Source: Fibrivirga algicola
Lineage (GTDB): Bacteria; Bacteroidota; Bacteroidia; Cytophagales; Spirosomataceae
DNA length: 64,000 nt
Direction of reading: 5' to 3'
Assembly (NCBI RefSeq): GCF_011742925.1
Contig: NZ_WAEL01000001.1
Location: forward strand, 434,001 to 498,000
In this document: positions 53,106 to 61,269 of the stretch, piece after piece
Position numbering within the stretch: position 1 is the stretch's first letter
How the letters are laid out: every line of letters starts with the position of its first letter
Position numbers and translations under genes: made by a program
The notes under the pieces: generated by a model
What the model saw: only the letters and a program-made list of their open reading frames with translations
Told to the model about the DNA's origin: nothing
Database searches by the model: none

Positions 53106-53500
53106 GACATGTGTGCTTAGGCAGATTACCATGTCTTGAAATCCGATTAATGCTCAATAGGATGATGGGTATAAAGCTGTACAGACGTTGTACATGTTCA
53201 GTGTTTTAGTCATTAGTTCTTTGTAGGCTTGAATGTCTTGTCCAAGAAATTAGGTGTTTTGTGCTTTATAATGTTTGGTGATAGATAGTGCCCGTTCCTT
53301 ACCGACTAGCCGCGTATCTAACGACAGGTCGGCATTTGTTTTATGGAACGTGCATGAAACAACAATTTCAACCTTTGCTAGACCGTTACCAACTTTTAGT
53401 TCTTAAACAAGCTTGAAATAAACTTATTTACGTGGTGGGTATGTTGTATATTATATGAATATATTTGGGAGTCGTAACCATACTTGCGACCTAATCGTAT
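53106..53500. other. gene-free gap with a hairpin after the zinc-ribbon gene
   Basis: AAGACATG (53104-53111) pairs with CATGTCTT (53130-53137), a possible terminator. The rest has mixed-composition sequence without an open frame; no promoter I can vouch for before the gene at 53501. Confidence 0.45.
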
Positions 53501-55480
53501 ATGAGGAATAGTGATTATAAAAGGATATCATTTTATCCGAAGAATGATTTGGCATCAGATGAATATTTATTGAAAAGTGAATCTGTATTAATGAGTGAAT
53601 TAAAATCAACATACGATATTAATGATATTATTGAATTTTATAATATAAAAAAATACATAGACAATGATATGTTCTTGGGGAAATGGAACAATAATGACAT
53701 TTTAAGCTTTAAACAGAGGGTATTAAGCTATGGAAAAATTATAGGAAAATTCATGTCAAATATAAATGACAGTAATTTGTTCTATTACTTTGACCAGCTT
53801 TTATTTGAATACATAGAACCATTTTTTGAGTTAGTTGAAAATCAAAAAATATTTAAGCATATTTCGTCAGGTAGTATCACTAAGATATTATCTAATGAAC
53901 CTTTTGTGATACACACTATTTTGCATCATAGGTTAATGGTATCTTATTACTCTGAACCACTAAAATCTTTCTTACTGACATATCCCGAAAGCGCACAAAT
54001 ATTACTATCAAAGTATGAACTACAGAAAGAATACAATTTCCAAGAAATATACTTACCTAATAATTTGTCGATTCTAGAAAAAGAGAATATAGTTTCAAAT
54101 TATCTTGATTCTGATATTATAAACTTGAATTATATAAATCTTATATTAAGTACTAGAAATCAAATAAACTTTAAGATTTCAGACAAAACTAGACTAAAAG
54201 CTAAACGCAGATACAAAGCGGAGACGAATAAGCTCTTTCTAGAACAAAAAAATGATGCTTCCAACACATATGAAGTTTCTGTTGTATTTTCTGAGAAAAC
54301 GCAATTTGTAAAAAATAAACAACTTAATAATAAACTTATAGAGTTTTCTTATAACTTAAAGTTTATTAAAAAAAATAGTGATTTATATTTTCTTTACTTA
54401 AATTTCTATATACTTTTTGAGTTCTTAGACAATCAGTATAGAATAAACCTTGTAAGCAAGGAGAGTTACATAGGTGTTTTGGAAAGAACGCTAGGGCTTC
54501 ATTCACAAAACGCATATAGACGTGGACTTTATTTTAAATCGCTTGAACTATCATCTTATAGTCAAACGGTAATTTATTATAAAGTGTTGATTGACGAATT
54601 AAAAATTTCACTTGAAGAGGTTTTAGTATATGTGTACACTTCGATATTAAGCAAAAAATACAAATTTGCGAGTAATGCTAGACTTTTAATGCCATCAGCA
54701 AATAATTCTTTTCTTGAAAGAGTAAGATTGTTAGCTCCCGAATTTGAATCTGTATTAAAACAATTTAAGCTTTATGTAGAAGAGGGATTTATAGATTTTG
54801 AACTTCTACAAATATCATCTTCACCTTGTGCAATCAAGGACATACCAAGTCTCGTTCATAATAAGTACATCTATTTTAATAGTGAAAATATCAGAATTAA
54901 AAATTTTACACGTTTATTATTTTCTGATCAAACTTTACTTTCTTATGTAGACCCATACAAGGAGAAACGCTATCGTAATTTATATGACCTGCTATCAAAT
55001 GAACAAGTTAATATTGATTGTTATAAAAATTACCTTAAGCCGCAAATATATTACCTTGTAGAAAATGATATTCTTGTTATAAATGATGATGGTTTGATGC
55101 TTTGGAAGAATATTGAAAGGGTATCAATATTAAAAGATTTGTATAAGAATGAAGTTGCTTCATATCATCACTACTCTTTTAGCTATCAATTAGAAGTCGA
55201 TAAAATGTTGACTGAAGATATGATCTACTTTGAGAGTTCTTTATTTACAAGACCTGAACAAAGTTACTTTAACTATAATCTAAATAGAAGTGAGTTTACT
55301 AATGGTTTGGATTTAAGAAATAGCTACCTGCATGGTACTCAAGCAAATCATGAAGATACACAAAAGCATGAACATTCATACTTCACATATTTAAAACTTT
55401 TAGTTTTGGTTATATTCAAAATAGAGGACGATTTAGCTGTTTATTTACGTGTAAATAAGGGCACTGAATTAGAAACTTAA
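53501..55480 (+). CDS. large unrecognised protein ending in a HEPN-type RNase motif
   Basis: 659 residues, ATG at 53501, very AT-rich codons. No named family is recognised over most of its length, which is mixed alpha/beta with charged, Asn/Lys-rich stretches. Near the C-terminus, FTNGLDLRNSYLHGTQ carries R606-N607-X3-H611, the R(N)X3-4H motif of HEPN ribonucleases, set between helices (EDTQKHEHSYFTYLKLLVLVIFKI) as in the HEPN fold. HEPN domains cut RNA in toxin-antitoxin, Abi and CRISPR systems. The motif and the neighbouring defence genes support a defence effector; the 600-residue front may be the sensor. Not a described family to my knowledge. Confidence 0.8.
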   Translation: MRNSDYKRISFYPKNDLASDEYLLKSESVLMSELKSTYDINDIIEFYNIKKYIDNDMFLGKWNNNDILSFKQRVLSYGKIIGKFMSNINDSNLFYYFDQLLFEYIEPFFELVENQKIFKHISSGSITKILSNEPFVIHTILHHRLMVSYYSEPLKSFLLTYPESAQILLSKYELQKEYNFQEIYLPNNLSILEKENIVSNYLDSDIINLNYINLILSTRNQINFKISDKTRLKAKRRYKAETNKLFLEQKNDASNTYEVSVVFSEKTQFVKNKQLNNKLIEFSYNLKFIKKNSDLYFLYLNFYILFEFLDNQYRINLVSKESYIGVLERTLGLHSQNAYRRGLYFKSLELSSYSQTVIYYKVLIDELKISLEEVLVYVYTSILSKKYKFASNARLLMPSANNSFLERVRLLAPEFESVLKQFKLYVEEGFIDFELLQISSSPCAIKDIPSLVHNKYIYFNSENIRIKNFTRLLFSDQTLLSYVDPYKEKRYRNLYDLLSNEQVNIDCYKNYLKPQIYYLVENDILVINDDGLMLWKNIERVSILKDLYKNEVASYHHYSFSYQLEVDKMLTEDMIYFESSLFTRPEQSYFNYNLNRSEFTNGLDLRNSYLHGTQANHEDTQKHEHSYFTYLKLLVLVIFKIEDDLAVYLRVNKGTELET

Positions 55481-56344
55481 TATAACACTTACTGTTTATA
55501 AAAATTTGTTCTTTGTGAGGCTTATAGCATTTAAAGAAATATGTTATTTATAAATGGTATGATAACAATTATAAGTTCTTGTTATAAATGTCTTAGACGG
55601 CATGGATTGAAAGATTAGTTTTTTGTGCTTGACGTATTCTCTCTAAGGAGGTTGCTTAGAGTATAAGATAAAAAGGACTATTTGATTACCAAGTTTGTTC
55701 ATTATCAAATGTATCCAACTCATATAGCCCCCGCTTGTCTTCATTGTGAAATAATAGAAAGTGGCGCACGTGCTTGCGAAAGAAGCTGAAAGTTAGATAT
55801 GCAGACGAAAAATGGAAAAGCTATCAGATACGTACTATAGTAACATTCTGAGCACTGTTGACCGGAATGTAGTGAACCGACTTACTTATCTGTATTTGAA
55901 AAGGCCCAAAGGACACATGTGTGTATATGTCCTGAAGGGCGAAAGCCTATGAAGATAGTTGTACTTAAGAACTACTTAGCTTGGTTTTATTTGAAAACAA
56001 CAGTTCGTTGTAGCGTACACTGTGTTAATGCGTCTCCTAAATCGAAGTCAATCTTTGCGCTAACCAGTAGTGCGTTGGATGTCAGACTGAATCAGAACAA
56101 CAACCTTTAATCTTAATTCGCAATAAACTGCTTGTCGTCTGGATGAGAAGTATATGATAACTGTGTTGTTGGTATATTAGGCTTGCATTCAGCTTCCTAC
56201 ATGACAAGACATAACGCAGGCGGCATAGATTCAATGCTTAACCACAGCTTTGCTTTTATGAGGCTGAAAGCTTTAGTTAATTAGACTGTCCGTTGCACAA
56301 ACCGTCAAATGCAACTTAAGTTACTATCTCTGTCTGAATCGCTT
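55481..56344. other. gene-free island stretch with possible transposase remnant
   Basis: No plausible gene. A hairpin-like repeat lies at about 55902-55941 (GCCC...GGACA / TGTCC...GGGC). The short frame at 55919-56110 includes a CPEGRKP stretch that faintly recalls the cysteine segment of IS1182-type transposases, too weak to call. The rest looks decayed. Confidence 0.4.
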
Positions 56345-57000
56345 TAAAAGGCATACCGGCTTCAAGTAGGCAACCGTTAACAAATAGACCACTTCGAAGC
56401 TGGTTATTTAAAGTTATTCAACCCAATCAATGAACAGGAGAGTGAGGAGAACGTCAAAGGTCATTTGATGGACTTCTTAAATGAGGTCTATTATAAACAA
56501 GCGTATATTGTAGCACCATAAGGCAAAACAGATTTTGTCATTCATACATGTAAAGATGCTAGTCGTTTTAAAGTAAAGAAGCCTACTAATAAGGGTGAAA
56601 TGGTTACTCACCAAAGCCTCTACGTTAAAGCCTACCATGAACTATTACTTTAATACTTTCAGGAACGCATAGAGGCCCATAATAGTGACATACGGTATTG
56701 CGTCCTTACCAGCGTCTATGAATGGTTCGTCTTTAATGCGGCAATAGCTGACCGGCTGTTCTTTCTGAATACCCATTTGACTAAAGAGTATAGAGCATGG
56801 GCAAATGGCCAGAAAGTCAGCACTAACAACGACTTGTTTTGCAATGAGAAAGGCAAACCATTTTTAGCAGGAATGGATGAGGAAATACCGTTTACTTATT
56901 TCGATCTACGGGCCTATCAGTCCATTGACCGATAGTGACCTAGCTAATGATAAAGCCCCGTTACCACTTTATAAGTTACTCTCACTTACGCTGTACTCTT
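56345..57000 (+). pseudogene. decayed N-terminus of a type IIG restriction-modification enzyme
   Basis: One frame (positions equal 2 mod 3) reads continuously but with stops at 56345, 56378-56380, 56519-56521, 56651-56653 and 56933-56935. The intervening residues KAYRLQVGNR, NPINEQESEENVKGHLMDFL, KTDFVIH, KKPTNKGEMVTHQSL, HELLL/YFQERIEAHNSDIRYCVLTSVYEWF, KPFLAG and FTYFDLRAY match the conserved order at the beginning of large type IIG (Eco57I-like) restriction-modification proteins. It continues as DKAPLPLYKLLSLTLY to about 57000 with more stops. Methylase and target-recognition parts are absent. Most of the gene is lost or lies scrambled; no function is possible. Confidence 0.6.
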
Positions 57001-57850
57001 GATTAAAATTTGATATTGTCTCTTTTGAAAGACACTGTTGAGTTGTACAATTTTCCAGCCATATAGATAAAGATTATAATACAGGCATTAATGTAGCCTA
57101 TAAGAAGTTGTAGAGCACAAAGCGAAGGAACAATTACTTTTAGTATTACATGTTTGCTATAAACCACAATCTTAAGCCAAGTGGTACTAGTATACCACCT
57201 GAAGGTATAAATCGCTTCCTTGAGCTTACTGTACTGCTTATTTGGATCATCTAATAACTTTACCTTACTGTTGTTTGTGGCTTAAGAACATAACTACGTT
57301 TTTTTTTGGGGCTGTAGTTCATTAGTTCAATATGACTCTACTGTAAGATTAATGAAACAATCATTTTGCGCACATAAGGAGAGATTGATAGATACAATAT
57401 GAGAAATAGGTAAAACATAAGATTAAGGTGCAAAACATTACTTAATACAATACAATACAATACAATACAATACAATACAATACAATTTACATTAATCTAT
57501 ACAAAACGATATATAAGTTAGTGTTCTATCTTATCTAGATAAATAGTCCATTATTTGGAATCAAACTTACTATATATTAAACTACGTTAAGTAAGATTTC
57601 TAAGAAAGTTATATGCCGTTACTTTAGCTTCAAAGGATTTAATAAGATGCTTTAAACTACGTGATTTGCCAACAAGATTTGTGTATTATATAACTTGAAC
57701 ATTACTTAATATTTAAGTAAATAATAATAAAATATAAATCATATGTAGCTTAATGTCAGGCATTTGTCCAATTATAACAAATTGTTGTACCTGGACTTAA
57801 GCTTTTAGTATGTTTTAGTGTATAACACTACTAGTATAATGTTACAATTT
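57001..57850. other. gene-free AT-rich spacer
   Basis: Apart from the pentanucleotide array at 57446-57486, nothing with coding character is visible on either strand. It lies 3' of the minus-strand polymerase-like gene and after the restriction-enzyme remnant. Confidence 0.55.
57446..57486. repeat. eight-copy TACAA pentanucleotide tandem repeat
   Basis: TACAA is repeated eight times without change from 57446 to 57485 (then T). It lies in the noncoding spacer 3' of the gene at 57851. Short-unit arrays of this kind expand and contract by slipped strands. Confidence 0.9.
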
Positions 57851-59422
57851 TTAATGACTAGTAGTCCACTTAATTTCTAGATATTCTGATTTCATTTTAG
57901 GACGTTTACCAATTGAGGCTTCTAATTCCTTTGTCATTACAGATCGAACAAAGGCTTCATTCTCAATTGTAGTGCAGATCGAGTCATGTATAGTGAATAT
58001 TGGCACATCAAGTCGTTCAGATGAGATTCGTTGTGCAATTCGGTTTAAGAATACTTCTGACTCTATACTCTGTAAAAGCAAAGCCATTGTAGCATGATCA
58101 TTATTTTTTATAGAAGAGAATAACAAATCTACATTAGGAAACAGTTCTTTGAACATGTTCTTGTTTTCTTCTAACCCAATATGATACTCGCTATTATTTG
58201 CAAAGAAGGCGGTAAGTGCCATTTTCTTAGGGTTTACTTTACTTTTAGGGTAATGCTCTTTTATAGCTTCACCGACATATCTATAAAACGTACCATTTGA
58301 TACTACTTCTACATACCAGAGCCAATCACATGCAATATCAACTCTGTAGTGTCCATTCTCCTCTACTGCAGAAATGGCGTGTTTATAGCCTAATCTTTCA
58401 TCTAGCTCTAAACCTGTATGCAAGAAATGGGTCATAGATACAATTTTGAAAGTGTAATTTCTCTGGCTATTAATTGTACTCGCTTCAAGCGGATTTTTAA
58501 AAGAAGTTGTCAGGATGTTAATTATGCCATTTATCTCTGGTTTAATTCTTCTTTGTATTGAGAGAGGTAGGTCTGTAAGCTTAATCTTTGAATCGTATGA
58601 AACTTTCTCTGACGAATAAAAAGCTTTATTAAAAAGCACCTGCGCTAGATATGGTTGTGAATTACTCAAATCTATACATACTAAAGACTTGTTATTATAT
58701 TTTAAATAATCACGCAAATCTTTTTTCATATTAGTCAAAACAGTATGAAGTCTGTATCCACTATTATCTATTAGGAAGCTATAGTCTTTCTCTTTAACTT
58801 TTAGTATAGTACGTTTGTACGAATTATACTTGTGTATAACTTTCATTGAAATTGTCTTTTTGCGCTTTCCATTGCTAGTCATGGTTTTGCTATCATACCA
58901 TTCATTAATCCAATTCATGGCTGGCTCATATTCAATTTGCAAACCGTTAAACCATTTTATTAATTCAGGATATTTAGTAGTTGCCGGTTCATTATATCTT
59001 ATTCTAAATCTTTTAATTTTTGTTATTAATTTTTTATACGACAACTTTACTTCAATTGTAGGGGTCAAATACTGCTCTTTTAACCGATAGCCTTTAGAGG
59101 ATACACCTTCTTGGTAAGAATCATTTTTTTCAATAATGTTGTTATACACCAGATAGTTCAAATATAGCTGGTAATTTCCTAGTATTACTTTCATACTTTG
59201 CGAATGCAAGGCAACATAATGTTTACTCAATGACTTTTTATCTACTTTTATCCTGCTCATTTGATCCATAATTAAATCGATTAAATATATAAAACCATCA
59301 TACTTATAAGAAAAGTCAGGACGGCTTGACCTTATCAGAGTTTCAATGTCTAAATTTTCTGGAATTTGACAAATGATACTTTGAGCCATAGGCTCATGTA
59401 AATTAGCTAGTTTAGATTTCAT
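57851..59422 (-). CDS. polymerase-like protein, divergent family A/single-subunit type palm motifs
   Basis: 523 residues, ATG at 59422. Three spaced motifs resemble the palm of DNA polymerase I-like and T7 RNA polymerase-like enzymes: motif A CIDLSNSQPYLA with Asp251, motif B-like PKKMALTAFFANNSEY (Lys399-Lys400, Phe406/407, in the position of the nucleotide-binding helix), and motif C PIFTIHDSICTTIENE with His479-Asp480-Ser481. An upstream GYRLHTVLTNMKKDLRDYL block looks like the fixed element before motif A. The HDS rather than HDE of motif C recalls single-subunit RNA polymerases. The first 130 residues are unrecognised; no 3'-5' exonuclease domain is visible. It probably copies a nucleic acid in a mobile or defence element. 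AT-rich and alone on its strand. Gene sure, role inferred. Confidence 0.88.
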   Translation of the reverse strand: MKSKLANLHEPMAQSIICQIPENLDIETLIRSSRPDFSYKYDGFIYLIDLIMDQMSRIKVDKKSLSKHYVALHSQSMKVILGNYQLYLNYLVYNNIIEKNDSYQEGVSSKGYRLKEQYLTPTIEVKLSYKKLITKIKRFRIRYNEPATTKYPELIKWFNGLQIEYEPAMNWINEWYDSKTMTSNGKRKKTISMKVIHKYNSYKRTILKVKEKDYSFLIDNSGYRLHTVLTNMKKDLRDYLKYNNKSLVCIDLSNSQPYLAQVLFNKAFYSSEKVSYDSKIKLTDLPLSIQRRIKPEINGIINILTTSFKNPLEASTINSQRNYTFKIVSMTHFLHTGLELDERLGYKHAISAVEENGHYRVDIACDWLWYVEVVSNGTFYRYVGEAIKEHYPKSKVNPKKMALTAFFANNSEYHIGLEENKNMFKELFPNVDLLFSSIKNNDHATMALLLQSIESEVFLNRIAQRISSERLDVPIFTIHDSICTTIENEAFVRSVMTKELEASIGKRPKMKSEYLEIKWTTSH

Positions 59423-59880
59423 ATTTTTAATATATGGGGTATGTTATAATTACTTCTTATCATATTCCCTTACCAAATGAGTGGCAAGCAATACTTACGA
59501 TCTATCTTAAGATTTGTAGATATTCTAGAGGCTTACTTTTGTATTCTCAATGCTTATGACCAATATCCACGTATCACCTGTTGATTTTGTACCGAATGCT
59601 GAACTGATTGTATTTTAAAATAGTTCGATTTTGAATAAAGAAAATTTTGCCTTTATATTAATGAATGGATAAATTAATAATTGGTATGGTTTATCTTTTT
59701 TTAGATAAATTATTTAGTTTATTTAAATAATAATTGGAAGGCTAAAATATTATATAAATATTTTATAACTAGCTAAAATCACTTTGCGATGTTTTCCTGA
59801 TATATCGTAATATTTATGATTTGTACAAAATACGTAGTTGTAAGCCAGAATCAATTCTATTGGAGTCGAAGCTATCTAAA
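59423..59880. other. AT-rich upstream region of the polymerase-like gene
   Basis: Extremely AT-rich between about 59640 and 59780, with a perfect 9-base hairpin (59743-59751 with 59757-59765, loop ATATA). No gene. It could hold the promoter, or an easily melted element such as an origin, for the polymerase-like gene; neither is proven. Confidence 0.45.
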
Positions 59881-60019
59881 TGTATATTAATGGTTGTCGC
59901 ATCCTTGTAATCCATTGCCTATCCGGCACGAGATTAGCATGTTGGGCACGTTACTGCTATGGTGCTAAGCCAGCACAGGTACGCTTGACAGGTCAGAAGT
60001 GAAGGAGGGTATACCTGAA

Positions 60020-60666
60020 GTGCTGTTTTTTGGTCAGAAGCCTCTTTTACCAATAGAATCTACCTTTGCTTGAGCTTTCTACATTAATGTCTATACCGAT
60101 AGCAGAAAAAGTTTAATCTTGCAGGTACTACAAGATTATCAAATTGAAGCCACTAGATTTGCTCATTTAGATGCTATACATTAAGATGGTACCTTCGTTT
60201 CAACCTTTGACCATGAGTTGTAAGTGAACCTCTGTCCATATAGGCCTGCACTCTGCTTCGAAACTGGAGTAAAATTTATAGTATTATTATAACGGCATAT
60301 CAGCAACCAACTTTGAAGACAATAAGATAACTCTTCAAAATTTGATGCATGCCCATTACAGACACCTGTCTACTAACAAGAAAAGTATTTATTCTTGTCT
60401 CCTAAGTCTACTTGGTCCCTACTTCGATATATACGGTGTACACATGACTAATCCAGATCTAAAGCCACTATTAAAGACGTTTTGTCGAGACAAATGAAAT
60501 AATGTATTGAAAATTCAAAGTGAACATGCACCAGAGTGAGAAGGCTAAAAGCACATTAAGCCCTACGCTGTATTAAGACCAATGGTTTTGTTGAACAGTG
60601 TATGGATGTGTCAGGTGTCTGCTAAGTTTGAAAATGATTCTATGAAGGCAATCGAAAAGGCTTAAC
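60020..60666 (+). pseudogene. decayed gene of unknown family
   Basis: Reading fragments remain in adjacent frames: INVYTDSRKSLILQV, LQDYQIEATRFAHLDAIH (stop) DGTFVSTFDHEL (stop), then after a shift, from 60282 to the TGA at 60495-60497, DNKITLQNLMHAHYRHL, KKSIYSCLLSLLGPYFD, GVHMTNPDLKPLLKTF, followed by further interrupted sequence to about 60660. The content is protein-like but broken by at least six stops and one frameshift. Parent family not recognised. Confidence 0.4.
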
Positions 60667-61269
60667 AGATGAAGCATAAGTTATAAGCTATATGTATCAA
60701 AAACACAATAATCGTTTACTTTCGAAGTTTTAAAGCTAGATTTTGTGATACTCTACTGATTTAGGAAATTGCCCATTTAATAACTATGCGACAAAGAGAA
60801 CAAAGAGTAGTATAAAATTTAAGTATTCTGAATCTGGAAAATCGTATATTAGAACTTAACACAACTTTTTGATAGATCGAGCACGATTATATTGGCTTTT
60901 GCTCACTGCTAATGTATATTTGAAAGGAACAATTAACAATTGGAATTATACTATGAATAAGCTTCATAGATGGCTCATAATAAGCATATTCGAATAGGCT
61001 AAGTATGACTCTTCGACATCTAGACGTATATATAAGTATAATACCTCGTTAGTTTATTTCTTTATGTGTTCCAAGTTGCTTAGTACCAGCTAACCAAGTC
61101 TGGCCATCTTATATGCCCATATGAGACGAAATTTAATCTATTGAAGCATCTAATACTTTACCATTATAGCCTAATTTATAAAATTATTTTTGATTGAATG
61201 CAACTGTCAGAGTGTTTTAACAAAAGTTCTGTTTCATATATTCTAATCTAACAACTGAAGAAATTAAGA
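60667..61269. other. gene-free stretch before the GHKL ATPase gene
   Basis: AT-rich with many stops in all frames; I see no gene. It provides the leader of the gene at 61270. Confidence 0.5.

Noticed and set aside
55919-56110. 63-residue frame with a CPEG cysteine stretch, possible IS1182-type transposase
   Set aside because: The cysteine pattern only faintly recalls the transposase, the rest does not align and no inverted repeats or catalytic residues are visible.
56345-56935. In-frame TAA stops as stop-codon recoding rather than gene decay
   Set aside because: Neighbouring genes end with the same codons, further frameshift-like breaks occur, and the rest of the gene is missing, so decay is the simpler view.
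57446-57486. CRISPR array or ncRNA repeat
   Set aside because: A uniform 5-base unit is simple-sequence repeat, not spacer-separated.
57851-59422. Reverse transcriptase or retron
   Set aside because: No YxDD box; the HDS motif and NSQP block fit family A-like enzymes, and no msr/msd-like RNA is evident.
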